Shown in pieces: positions 56,094-64,000 of a DNA stretch of 64,000 nt. Both the position numbers and the translations under genes were made by a program. The stretch comes from CAVVEQ01 sp963806635 (GTDB taxonomy: Bacteria; Chloroflexota; Anaerolineae; Anaerolineales; Anaerolineaceae), in assembly GCA_963806635.1 (NCBI GenBank), contig CAWDZA010000017.1, forward strand, positions 23,604 to 87,603. Direction: 5' to 3'. How positions within the stretch are numbered: position 1 is the stretch's first letter; every line of letters begins with the position of its first letter. The notes under the pieces were generated by a model. That model was not told where the DNA came from and searched no databases. It was given only the letters and a program-made list of their open reading frames with translations.

Positions 56094-57660
56094 GCCGGGA
56101 GGAAAAAACCGGGAAAGTATTATTAATCGTTGCACTATTCCTGGGTGCATTTGTGCGTTTGATCCATGTCTTAAACACAAAATTCCCCATTAATGATGGC
56201 GGATTGTTCTACGCCATGACCCGCGATCTGCAGGCAAACCACTTTTTGATCCCCGCGGTCACATCTTACAACAATAGCGGACTGCCCTTTGCATACCCTC
56301 CGCTTGGATTCTACCTGGCGGGTTCCCTTCAAACCGTTTTTGGATGGGATCTTCTGAGCTTGATGCGCTGGTTACCCGTGATCTTTAACCTGCTTACCAT
56401 CCCGGTTTTTTACCTATTTTCCCGGCGGTTGTTGAAGGATCCGGTCAAAGCCGGGATCGCCACGTTGTTCTTCGCGCTCCTGCGCCCCGGGTATGAATGG
56501 CTGATCATGGGTGGGGGGCTCACCCGCTCACCGGCGATGCTGTTCTCGCTGCTTAGTTTGTATTTTTACCTGGGGATGCTGGAAGCGCCACAGCGACGGG
56601 CACGGGATATCATATTTACGGCTGTGGCTCTTGCCCTGACCTTTCTTTCCCACCTGGAGATCGGCTGGTTTACAGGCTATTCGCTGGTGCTGTTGTGGAT
56701 CTTCCGCGGCAGGAACCGGAGGAATTTCATTTCGTCGATATTCATCGTGTTGGGTGTGCTCGTCCTGACAAGCCCATACTGGGTGCAGGTGATCCGATAT
56801 CACCAGATACAACCCTTCTTGGCGGGGGTGGCCAGTGGCGGTTCCATCCCCTTCCTGAGCATTTTTGAGCTTTTTTACTTTAATTTCACCGAGGAATTGA
56901 TATTTCCCATCCTCGCCACGATTGCCCTTGTTGGGGTAGTCATCTCCCTGGCAAAACGAGATTACCTTCTACCTGTCTGGCTGGTGCTGAATGCCATTCT
57001 CGATGCGCGCAGCGTGAACCGCAGCGATGTGATCCCCGCTGCCATGCTCATCTCGGTCGGGATCGTGGATGGGTTGTATTTACTCATTGCGAAATACAAG
57101 CAGGCACATGAATGCCCGTCGGAACCCAAATTCTGAAGGTGATGGGAATCTTTTCCCGGACGGGGATCCTGGTCATTTATATCCTCTGCGCGCAGGTCCT
57201 CTTAACCGCCTATTTATTTCGCAGCCATGGATCAATCTTTAGCTCATGTACTCACCGAATGGCGATATTCAGGCAATGGAATGGGTAAAAAGTACCACTC
57301 CTTTGGAACGCGGAATTTTTCGTGGTCCCTTCTTCCACCTGGTGGGAGACTGACGCGGTGAGCGAATGGTTTCCAGCGCTTGCCGGCAGAACCAACGCAC
57401 TCACCGTCCAGGGCAGCGAATGGCTGCCAGGATACAGGCAAAGGATCGCCGAATTTAAGGAAATCTCCGCGCAGATCACATCCGGTTCCTTCAATGTACA
57501 AGAACTGTTGCAATCCCATCCGGGAGTCAATTTTCTTTACCTCCCACTTTCACTTTACCGCGATACGGCAGAGCTGGGCGGGTTGCGGGCAGCCTTGAGC
57601 GAGTTCCCGTTGGTCTTCAGCAATCCGGACGTGGAAATCTACCAGCTCCGCGGCAACTAA
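56042..57660 (+). CDS. GT-C/PMT-like membrane protein (three frameshifts)
   Basis: A multi-pass protein of about 535 residues. After a polar start, INDGGLFYAMTRDLQAN in the first outer loop carries the Asp expected in GT39-type transferases, followed by about nine helices. The frame ends at 57136 and continues after shifts near 57120, 57243 and 57320: GILVIYILCAQVLLTAYLF (last helix), NGDIQAMEWVKSTTPLERG, then VVPSSTWWETDAVSEWFPAL and the soluble end at 57660. It likely transfers sugars outside the membrane; donor unknown. Confidence 0.62.
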
Positions 57661-57704
57661 ACCGAAATACGGCTTTCCCAAATAACCAATTTCCTGCTTT
57701 ACCC

Positions 57705-57750
57705 TTGACAAGTTGTATACTGCTCGGTATACTGTATACTAATTAGTATA
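57705..57750 (+). promoter_or_regulatory. Promoter and TetR operator
   Basis: TTGACA (57705-57710), 17-base spacer, TATACT (57728-57733). A perfect 16-bp palindrome TATACTAATTAGTATA (57735-57750) covers the expected start of transcription; GTATACT also occurs at 57715, 57727 and 57734. It is a likely autoregulatory site for the TetR protein encoded 12 bases downstream. Confidence 0.8.
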
Positions 57751-57761
57751 TAGGGAGTCTC

Positions 57762-58346
57762 ATGAACCAGAGCGAGATACAAAATACAAATGCGGAAAAA
57801 ATCCTGGATGTAAGCTGGAGGCTCTTCCAGCAAAAGGGGTATCGGGGGGTGAGCATGGATGAGATCTGCCTGCAAGCGGGGATCACTAAACCAACCCTCT
57901 ATTATTATTTTCACAACAAGGAAGAGCTTTTTGCGCGGGTGCTGGAGCACCGATTAAAGAATTTTCACGAGGCGATTTCCGCGGCGGGGTCCCTGGCCGA
58001 AAGGCTGCAAAATGTGGCGCGGACGATCCTGGAGAGTTTCGAGAGTGATTATTCCTTCCTGCTTCGGGACCGGGAGAATCTTAAGCAGCCGGAAAACCTG
58101 GCAAGGGTTCGGGTTGCGTTCCGTACCGAGCTTTATCAGCCGATCAATGATCTTATGCGGGAAGGGATCGCACTGGGTGAGTTGGCAGATCAGGACGCAG
58201 AGCTCCTCACACTGGCGTTTTTGGGAATCGTAAATAACTTCATCGGCAAATCTGCGGAAAAGGGGCTTGAAAACTCTGACCTTGCGCAGGGTGTGGTGAG
58301 GCTTTTTCTCCACGGTGCCGCTGTGGCAAGGATTTCAAAACAATAG
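57762..58346 (+). CDS. TetR-family transcriptional regulator
   Basis: A 194-residue repressor. The helix-turn-helix region (YRGVSMDEICLQAGITKPTLYYYFHNKEELF) lies at about residues 26-56; the remainder is the helical ligand-binding and dimer domain. GGGAG lies before the ATG. A palindromic site at its own promoter suggests autorepression. It precedes an HsmA-like membrane gene by 57 bases, which may be the regulated target. The ligand is unknown. Confidence 0.92.
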   Translation: MNQSEIQNTNAEKILDVSWRLFQQKGYRGVSMDEICLQAGITKPTLYYYFHNKEELFARVLEHRLKNFHEAISAAGSLAERLQNVARTILESFESDYSFLLRDRENLKQPENLARVRVAFRTELYQPINDLMREGIALGELADQDAELLTLAFLGIVNNFIGKSAEKGLENSDLAQGVVRLFLHGAAVARISKQ

Positions 58347-58403
58347 CTGGATCAACTTCGGGTTTTCCCCAAGTATTCAAATTAAATTAATTAGGAGTAT
58401 TTG

Positions 58404-58778
58404 ATGAGCAGCATTCTATTGGTTTCCATTATTTGTATGGTTTTGGCACTGACCTGTTATACCGTGGCGGTTTGGAGTGAACGCGCCGCTGGCAGGTTGA
58501 AACCCTGGCACTTGATCCTTTTCTGGACTGGTTTTGTCTTTGATACCACCGGAACCACCCTGATGGGGAAAATGGCTGGCAGCTTTGAGTTGAACATTCA
58601 CTCCATCACCGGGGCGCTGGCCATCCTGTTGATGTTGTTTCATTCCATTTGGGCGACCATCGTCCTGGTGCGTAAGCAGGAGGATATGATCCGCAGTTTT
58701 CACAAGTTCAGCTTGATCGTTTGGGCGATCTGGCTCATCCCGTTCTGCAGCGGGATATTCCTGGGCATGGGAAGATAA
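58404..58778 (+). CDS. HsmA-like four-helix membrane protein
   Basis: A 124-residue protein matching the TIGR03987/HsmA type: four helices with FWTGFVFDTTGTTLMGKMAG between helices 2 and 3 and SFHKFSLIVWAIWLIPFCSG in the last. His residues in the helices suggest metal or heme binding, but the function is not established. AGGAG lies before the ATG (TTG 58401 is in frame). Probably in one transcription unit with the TetR gene. Confidence 0.82.
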   Translation: MSSILLVSIICMVLALTCYTVAVWSERAAGRLKPWHLILFWTGFVFDTTGTTLMGKMAGSFELNIHSITGALAILLMLFHSIWATIVLVRKQEDMIRSFHKFSLIVWAIWLIPFCSGIFLGMGR

Positions 58779-58801
58779 TTCTTTCAGAGAGGTCGGAATT
58801 C

Positions 58802-58844
58802 ATTAATCAACTCCCGGGAATTATTTTTCCGGGAGTTGATTAAT
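58802..58844. terminator. Long hairpin, probable terminator
   Basis: A perfect 16-bp stem, ATTAATCAACTCCCGG/CCGGGAGTTGATTAAT (58802-58817 with 58829-58844), loop of 11. T-richness after it is modest. Its 3' arm contains the -35 of the next promoter (58836). Confidence 0.65.
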
Positions 58845-58864
58845 CTTATCGATTTAAGTATATT
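58836..58864 (+). promoter_or_regulatory. Promoter of the decarboxylase gene
   Basis: TTGATT (58836-58841), 17-base spacer, TATATT (58859-58864), 47 bases before ATG 58911. Identical hexamers and spacing occur at 20432. The -35 overlaps the terminator arm. Confidence 0.55.
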
Positions 58865-58910
58865 ATAGAGTTGTCTAAAAAATTAATATAACCATTCAAG
58901 GAGAACTTTT

Positions 58911-61208
58911 ATGACAAAGCATTTAGCGAATCTTTCCGTTATGAAAGTCCTGATCATTGATAACGAGCTTCATGCTCCCAGTGCGAATGGTAGGGCAGCG
59001 CAGGCGTTGGTAAAGGAGTTGGGCGACCGAGATGTAGTAGTGATCGAATCCATTTCCGCGCAGGATGCGGAATCGATCTTCCTGACCGATCTCTCGATTC
59101 AATGTATCGTTCTGGACTGGGAGCTGGTTCCGGGAGAAAAATCTTATCATGCGGGGGAGAAAGAATTGCTTGCGGTTATCCGCGATCATAATGAGCGGGT
59201 TCCAATTTTTCTGATGACAGATCCGGAAGAGGTGGGGACCCTGACCGCCGAGGTGATGACCCAGGCGGATGAACTAATCTGGCTTCTGGCAGATACCCCG
59301 TTCTTCCTGGCCGGCAGGATCATTGCCGCGATCAAGCGATATCGCGAGGCCATCGCACCGCCCTTTAATAAAGCGTTGATGGATTTCGCCAGCGTGTACG
59401 AGTACTCCTGGCATACACCCGGGCATACCGGCGGAACAGCTTTCTTGAAATCACCCATCGGACGAGCATTTTATGAATATTTTGGAGAGAACCTGCTTCG
59501 GTCCGATCTTTCCATCTCCGTCGGTGAGCTCGGCTCATTGCTGGATCACAGCGGCCCGATCGGCGAGAGTGAAAAATACGCAGCGCGCGTTTTCGGCTCC
59601 CACCGTTCATACACGGTTACAAACGGTTCATCAACATCTAACAGGGTGATCATGATGTCATCGGTCACCCATGGGGACCTGGCGCTTTGTGACAGAAACG
59701 CGCACAAATCCACCGAGCAGGCGCTGACGATGACTGGCGTCCTGCCCACCTACCTGATGCCTTCCCGGAATTACCTCGGGATCATTGGACCGATCTACCC
59801 GGAACGCTTGACCCCGCAGGCAGTGGCGGCATCCATCCGGGCAAACCCCCTGATCGCGGATAAAAACGCAAAACTCAGGCATGCCATTATCACCAACTCG
59901 ACGTATGACGGGCTGTGCTACAACGCGCGCCGGGTGGTGGAATTGCTTGGTAAAAGCCTCGACCGAATCCATTTCGACGAAGCCTGGTATGGATACGCTC
60001 GTTTCAATCCGATCTATAAGGATCGTTATGGTATGTATGGCGACCCCAAGGATTACCCGGCTGATGCACCGACCATTTTCACTACAACCTCCACCCACAA
60101 GCTGCTGGCGGCCCTTTCCCAGGCTTCATTCATCCACGTCCGCGATGGCCGCGACCCTGTGGAGCACGCCCGTTTCAATGAAGCTTTCATGATGCATGCA
60201 TCCACATCACCCCAATACGCCATAATTGCCTCCAACGAAGTATCCGCCGCCATGATGGAGGGCCGTTCGGGATTCAACCTCACAAAAGAGTCGATCGCTG
60301 AAGCCGTGGCGTTCCGGCAGGCGATCTGGCGGATGCGCAGAGAATTTCACGGGAAGAAGACCTGGTTCTTCAGCACTTGGAATGCTGATGAAGTGAATGA
60401 GCCAAAAACCGGAAAACGGTTAGCCTTTGATAAAGCACCTGCCAGTCTGCTGACCTCCAACCCGGATTGCTGGGTGCTGCACCCGGGGGATGCCTGGCAT
60501 GGGTTCAAGGACCTGGAGGATGGGTATTGCATGCTGGACCCGATCAAAGTATCCGTTGTTTCCCCGGGGGTAAAAACGGATGGCTCCTTCGAAAAGAGCG
60601 GCATACCGGCTACATTGGTCACAGCATATTTGGATCATATTGGAATCGAGGTCGAAAAGACCACAGACTTCACCATCCTGTTTTTATTCTCGATCGGGAT
60701 TACCAAGGGTAAATGGGGAACCCTGGTGAACGCGCTCCTTGACTTTAAAGCTGATTATGACGCGAACAAACCACTCGTGGAGTGCCTCACAGATTTGACG
60801 AAGGACCACCCGGAGCGGTACGCCGGTATGGGGTTGCACGACCTGGCGGATGAGATGTTCGCCCAACACTTAAAGTCGAAACAATTACAGCTTCAATCGG
60901 TCGCTTTCTCCGAGTTACCCAAGGTCAAGTTCACCCCGCAGGAGACCTATTCACGCCTGGTCCATAATGAGATCGAAAAGGTCGCGGTGGATAAAATGGC
61001 CAACCGCATCCTGGCTACCGGGATCGTACCTTACCCACCTGGTATCCCGATGATCATGCCTGGAGAAAATGCCGGCCCGGAAAATGGTCCCTGGATCGGG
61101 TACCTGCATGCTCTCCAGGAATGGGATCGGCGTTTCCCCGGATTCGAGCATGAAACCCATGGGGTGGAAGCAGAGGACGGGACATATTACGTTTTTTGTT
61201 TGAAGTAA
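58911..61208 (+). CDS. Orn/Lys/Arg decarboxylase, class I (arginine-decarboxylase-like)
   Basis: A PLP-dependent basic amino-acid decarboxylase of 765 residues, the length of AdiA/CadA-type enzymes. The N-terminal wing domain (about 10-140) is followed by the PLP fold: WHTPGHTGGTAFLKSP (167-182), SVGELGSLLDHSGPIGESE, TVTNGSSTSN (235-244), HFDEAWYGYARF (Asp356), and TTSTHKLLAALSQ with the PLP Lys397. The pattern is nearest to arginine decarboxylase; lysine cannot be excluded. AAGGAG precedes the ATG. A basic/acidic amino-acid antiporter gene follows, forming a proton-consuming pair. Confidence 0.92.
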   Translation: MTKHLANLSVMKVLIIDNELHAPSANGRAAQALVKELGDRDVVVIESISAQDAESIFLTDLSIQCIVLDWELVPGEKSYHAGEKELLAVIRDHNERVPIFLMTDPEEVGTLTAEVMTQADELIWLLADTPFFLAGRIIAAIKRYREAIAPPFNKALMDFASVYEYSWHTPGHTGGTAFLKSPIGRAFYEYFGENLLRSDLSISVGELGSLLDHSGPIGESEKYAARVFGSHRSYTVTNGSSTSNRVIMMSSVTHGDLALCDRNAHKSTEQALTMTGVLPTYLMPSRNYLGIIGPIYPERLTPQAVAASIRANPLIADKNAKLRHAIITNSTYDGLCYNARRVVELLGKSLDRIHFDEAWYGYARFNPIYKDRYGMYGDPKDYPADAPTIFTTTSTHKLLAALSQASFIHVRDGRDPVEHARFNEAFMMHASTSPQYAIIASNEVSAAMMEGRSGFNLTKESIAEAVAFRQAIWRMRREFHGKKTWFFSTWNADEVNEPKTGKRLAFDKAPASLLTSNPDCWVLHPGDAWHGFKDLEDGYCMLDPIKVSVVSPGVKTDGSFEKSGIPATLVTAYLDHIGIEVEKTTDFTILFLFSIGITKGKWGTLVNALLDFKADYDANKPLVECLTDLTKDHPERYAGMGLHDLADEMFAQHLKSKQLQLQSVAFSELPKVKFTPQETYSRLVHNEIEKVAVDKMANRILATGIVPYPPGIPMIMPGENAGPENGPWIGYLHALQEWDRRFPGFEHETHGVEAEDGTYYVFCLK

Positions 61209-61244
61209 TATCGAACTCAATAAATATCAAGTCAGGAGGAAAAA

Positions 61245-62654
61245 ATGGGGAATGGTAAAGTAAAAACTCTTGGAGTATTTGCGCTGGCAATGATCAACGT
61301 CGCGGCGGTACTCAGCCTGCGAAATTACCCTTCTATGGCCGTGTATGGCTGGTCATCCATTGGCTGGTATATCCTGGGAACCATCACCTTCCTCCTGCCC
61401 CTTACGCTGGCTGGAGCAGAGCTCGCAACAGGCTGGCCCAAAGGAGGCGGGGTCTACTTGTGGGTTAAGGAAGCGTTTGGCGAAAAATCCGGCTTTATAG
61501 CGATCTTTTGCGAATGGTCCAACAACCTCGTATGGTTCCCCACGGTGCTCGCCTTCATCGCATCGACATTCGCCTTCGCAATCAACCCGGCCCTGGAGAA
61601 CAACAACATCTATATGTTCCTGGTTATGATGATCGCGTTTTGGGGAACCACCATTATCAGCAACATGGGGGAAAAAGTATCCAGCCGCTTCGGCTCCTTC
61701 GGGGTGATCGCAGGGTCAATCATCCCCGCGGTGTTTATCATCATCCTCGGCTTGGCTTATACCTTCACGGGCAAGCCGCTTGCGATCCCGCCCTACACTG
61801 CGGGGGCCTGGGTTCCTACAATCAATCTCAGCACCCTGCCATTCATCGCCACGGTGGTCCTGCTTTTTGCCGGGATGGAAATGGCGGGATTCCATGCGTT
61901 GGAAGTGCGGAATCCGCAAAAGGATTTCCCCAAGGCAATGGGGATCTCTGCCCTGATCATCTTCGTGCTAACCGTGATAGGCACCCTGGCAATCGCCATT
62001 GTAGTTCCCGCGCAACAGCTCAGCCTCTCCGGCGGGTTGATGCAGGCATTCGAAGCGTTCCTCTCTGCATTCAACCTTAACTGGCTGCTCGCACCCCTTG
62101 CCGTGCTTATCACGATCGGCGGGCTGGCAACGCTATCCTCCTGGCTGGCAGGGCCGGCTCTTGGTTTAGGCGTGGTCGCTGCGGAAGGGTTGATGCCCAA
62201 AGTATTTTCCCGCCGGAACAAGGTTGGCGCGCCGACAGGTGTGTTGATCCTGCAAGCTGTGATTGGTACGATGGTATCGCTACTGTATCTTTTCATCCCG
62301 AGCATCAATTCAGCGTACTGGGTCCTTTCCGCACTCACAGTTCTGCTGCTCTGCATCGTCTATTTGTTCGTTTTCGCGGCGCTGATCAAGCTCCGCTATT
62401 CGCAGCCGGATGCCCCGCGCGCGTTCAAGATCCCAGGCGGGATCGTGGGCGTGTGGATCATCGGCGGGCTGGGTCTGCTCTCCTCAGGTTTCACGTTCTT
62501 TGTAAGCCTGTTTCCCACTGGAGCGATGGATATCTCCGTGGGGCAATACATGCTGATCATGCTGGTTGGCACAGCCATCCTCGCCCTGCCCCCGCTGATC
62601 TTTATGAAGCTCAAGAAACCATCCTGGAAGCCGGACGAGCCCATCGAGACCTGA
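61245..62654 (+). CDS. APC-family amino-acid permease (antiporter-like)
   Basis: A 469-residue, twelve-helix transporter of the amino acid-polyamine-organocation superfamily, close to the glutamate/GABA-antiporter-like group. TM1 contains the unwound substrate site region (INVAAVLSLRNYPSMAVYG), with ELATGWPKGGGVYLWVKEAFG before helix 3. The tail ends in polar residues. AGGAGG lies before the ATG, 36 bases after the decarboxylase stop. Together they probably exchange an amino acid for its decarboxylation product (arginine/agmatine or lysine/cadaverine). Specificity is inferred from the partner gene. Confidence 0.9.
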   Translation: MGNGKVKTLGVFALAMINVAAVLSLRNYPSMAVYGWSSIGWYILGTITFLLPLTLAGAELATGWPKGGGVYLWVKEAFGEKSGFIAIFCEWSNNLVWFPTVLAFIASTFAFAINPALENNNIYMFLVMMIAFWGTTIISNMGEKVSSRFGSFGVIAGSIIPAVFIIILGLAYTFTGKPLAIPPYTAGAWVPTINLSTLPFIATVVLLFAGMEMAGFHALEVRNPQKDFPKAMGISALIIFVLTVIGTLAIAIVVPAQQLSLSGGLMQAFEAFLSAFNLNWLLAPLAVLITIGGLATLSSWLAGPALGLGVVAAEGLMPKVFSRRNKVGAPTGVLILQAVIGTMVSLLYLFIPSINSAYWVLSALTVLLLCIVYLFVFAALIKLRYSQPDAPRAFKIPGGIVGVWIIGGLGLLSSGFTFFVSLFPTGAMDISVGQYMLIMLVGTAILALPPLIFMKLKKPSWKPDEPIET

Positions 62655-62948
62655 AAGGATCCGATCATTTTTGCCACCGGTCGCTTTCTTTGGATTCGCC
62701 AGTTCATACACGGACAGGCGAATCTTTATGGTTGGAAATTCCGGCGTGGGTTATTGTTTCACGGGCAGGTTCGTGTTTTCCCTTCCTTCTGACCAATCAA
62801 CTCAGAAAAATATGCCCCGGGGTTTTTTTTGGGGGAGGGAATTCAGCGGTTGATTTTCGGACAGGGATGGTGTAAATTAATATCATCAACCGGGATCCCC
62901 AGAGGAATTCCGGGAGGTTCGATTCTTTGCGGAGTCAAATCCCGAAAT
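62655..62948. other. Intergenic region with a possible terminator hairpin
   Basis: GATTCGCC/GGCGAATC (62693-62700 with 62717-62724, 16-base loop) followed by TTTATGG is a plausible terminator after the permease. The open frame from 62829 into the next gene has no supported start; nothing else is visible. Confidence 0.45.
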
Positions 62949-63557
62949 ATGAAAAATCATACGCTCGTCGTGGAACTTGAATTGCCGGAGGCGGACTATC
63001 TTTTCTCGGTCCCTGAAACCAATCCTCTCAAAGAAGGATCGGTTTTTGAGCCGGGCATGGAAACGATCTATGATTTTGCCCGCAAAGGGAAAGTTCGTGA
63101 TGCGATCCTGCTTAAATTATTCCTCCCCGGGGAGAAGATCACCCCGGAATTGGAACCCCGCATCCGGTCCGCGATTCGAAGATACTGCCAATTCCAGATC
63201 GAGAAGATCACGGATAATCTCGAGATCGAAACCCGCCTGGGGCGCAGGACACTTTATTACGGTATATCGATCCTGGTGATCTGCCTTTTACTCTCCGGGC
63301 TGGGATTTCTCATCTCCTCAAATGCGACCAATCCGTATCTTTACGCGTTGGGTGGTTTTATGTACAACGGTTTTATGATCATTGGCTGGGTGAGCCTTTG
63401 GACACCCACCTCTATGCTGGTGTTTGAGCGCTGGCCGGATTGGATCAGCCGGAACACCTATGAGCATCTCCGCGACATGCAAATTGAGATCCTACCGGTC
63501 TCTGGAACTGGATCGAACGACCGGAGCGGGAAACAAACCGCCGACCAGACGAGGTGA
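62949..63557 (+). CDS. Two-helix membrane protein, function unknown
   Basis: A 202-residue protein. A soluble N-terminal part of about 100 residues (TLVVELELPEADYLF; IYDFARKGKVRDAILLKLFL) precedes two membrane helices (YYGISILVICLLLSGLGFLI and ALGGFMYNGFMIIGWVSLW), then a cytoplasmic tail. ATG 62949 begins the conserved-looking part; no clear ribosome site. The stop lies 2 bases before the M20 peptidase gene, so both are translated from one mRNA. No family recognised. Confidence 0.68.
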   Translation: MKNHTLVVELELPEADYLFSVPETNPLKEGSVFEPGMETIYDFARKGKVRDAILLKLFLPGEKITPELEPRIRSAIRRYCQFQIEKITDNLEIETRLGRRTLYYGISILVICLLLSGLGFLISSNATNPYLYALGGFMYNGFMIIGWVSLWTPTSMLVFERWPDWISRNTYEHLRDMQIEILPVSGTGSNDRSGKQTADQTR

Positions 63558-63559
63558 AT

Positions 63560-64000
63560 ATGAACTACACAATATTATTGATTGTCCTTCTCGCTTTCCT
63601 GACTCTGCTTGCCTTCCTGGCGATCCAGAATATCATTTTTCGCATTCGTCACCGCGCAGTTCCGGTTGAGGAGGGCATCCCCGCCGACCCGGACAAGATT
63701 GGCGCGCATCTTTCCGAAGCCATCCAGTGTAAAACCGTGCCTTTGGATGACACCGGCACGCCAGACCCAGAGGCTTTTAAGCAGCTGCACAAATTCCTGG
63801 AAAAAACCTATCCGCTTGTTCACAAGAACCTCCGTAAAGAGGTGGTAAACGGTTACAGCCTGCTCTACATTTGGGAGGGCACGAACCCAAAGTTGGAGCC
63901 AATCCAGCTTATGGCGCACCAGGATGTAGTCTCCGCCGATCCTACGGAATGGACTCATCCGCCATTCGAAGGCAAGCTCGTAGACGGGTTCGTTTGGGGT
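63560..64000 (+). CDS. M20-family peptidase, 5' part (runs off the window)
   Basis: The first 147 codons of a carboxypeptidase PM20D1/M20-type enzyme. A membrane helix (about 4-20) is followed by PDKIGAHLSEAIQCKTVP and, near the right edge, LMAHQDVVSADPTEWTHPPF, in which His-Gln-Asp holds the first zinc ligands. Probably membrane-anchored and outward-facing or cytoplasmic; the active domain lies beyond 64000. GAGGTGA precedes ATG 63560, which is 2 bases after the previous stop. Confidence 0.85.
   Translation, partial: MNYTILLIVLLAFLTLLAFLAIQNIIFRIRHRAVPVEEGIPADPDKIGAHLSEAIQCKTVPLDDTGTPDPEAFKQLHKFLEKTYPLVHKNLRKEVVNGYSLLYIWEGTNPKLEPIQLMAHQDVVSADPTEWTHPPFEGKLVDGFVWG

Noticed and set aside
1..64000. 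CRISPR array, transposase, integrase, phage or plasmid genes, tRNA and rRNA
   Set aside because: No regularly spaced repeats, no DDE/serine/tyrosine recombinase motif and no cloverleaf-like sequence was seen in the intergenic regions. A tRNA scan would settle the last point.

Overview
The window reads as a chromosomal piece of a Chloroflexota bacterium, most likely class Anaerolineae. This is inferred from gene content: many four-helix membrane proteins, lipoproteins, GT-C membrane glycosyltransferases, a CarD regulator, a GPH-type sugar carrier next to a family 2 glycosidase, and typical AGGAGG ribosome sites. No marker gene proves it. I see no rRNA, tRNA, CRISPR array, transposase, phage gene or origin. 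Sigma-70-like promoters are legible at several places (for example TTGACA-17-TATACT at 57705).

Layout. 0-9.6 kb: DEAD-box helicase, two alpha/beta hydrolases, a flavin/F420-type oxidoreductase, several lipoproteins and a SOUL protein. 9.7-17.7 kb: VOC protein, SDR, then four disrupted genes (a TPR-like secreted protein, a membrane glycosyltransferase, a GMC oxidoreductase, an isoprenylcysteine-methyltransferase-like enzyme). 17.8-21.5 kb: UbiA prenyltransferase, aldo/keto reductase, PhnB-like protein. 21.6-32.6 kb: a glycan-related block with three minus-strand GT-C proteins (two are tandem paralogues), divergent from a GH38-like mannosidase, a small conserved protein and a flippase that carries an extra N-terminal ectodomain. 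32.6-41.7 kb: Eis-type acetyltransferase, DUF1801, an M28 peptidase with embedded membrane helices, TMEM175 channel, more hydrolases, a flavodoxin. 41.7-48.7 kb: carD with an attenuator-like leader, nitronate monooxygenase, a toroid-like protein, CPBP protease, a second UbiA, cupin. 49-52.3 kb: GH2 glycosidase and sugar carrier operon. 52.4-57.7 kb: a run of small enzymes, nearly all broken. 57.7-64 kb: a TetR regulator with an HsmA-like protein, an arginine/lysine decarboxylase with an amino-acid antiporter, and the start of an M20 peptidase.

The strongest global oddity is the number of broken reading frames: about 29 inferred single-base indels in 14 genes, roughly 20 insertions and 9 deletions, three pairs of them compensating within uninterrupted reading frames. 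They cluster at 11-17.7 kb and 52.9-57.7 kb, while neighbouring genes are intact. Either the assembly carries consensus errors or these genes are decaying; reads would decide. For such genes I give the full extent of the underlying gene, not the separate open frames. The type is CDS where most of the protein can still be read and pseudogene where it is heavily broken.
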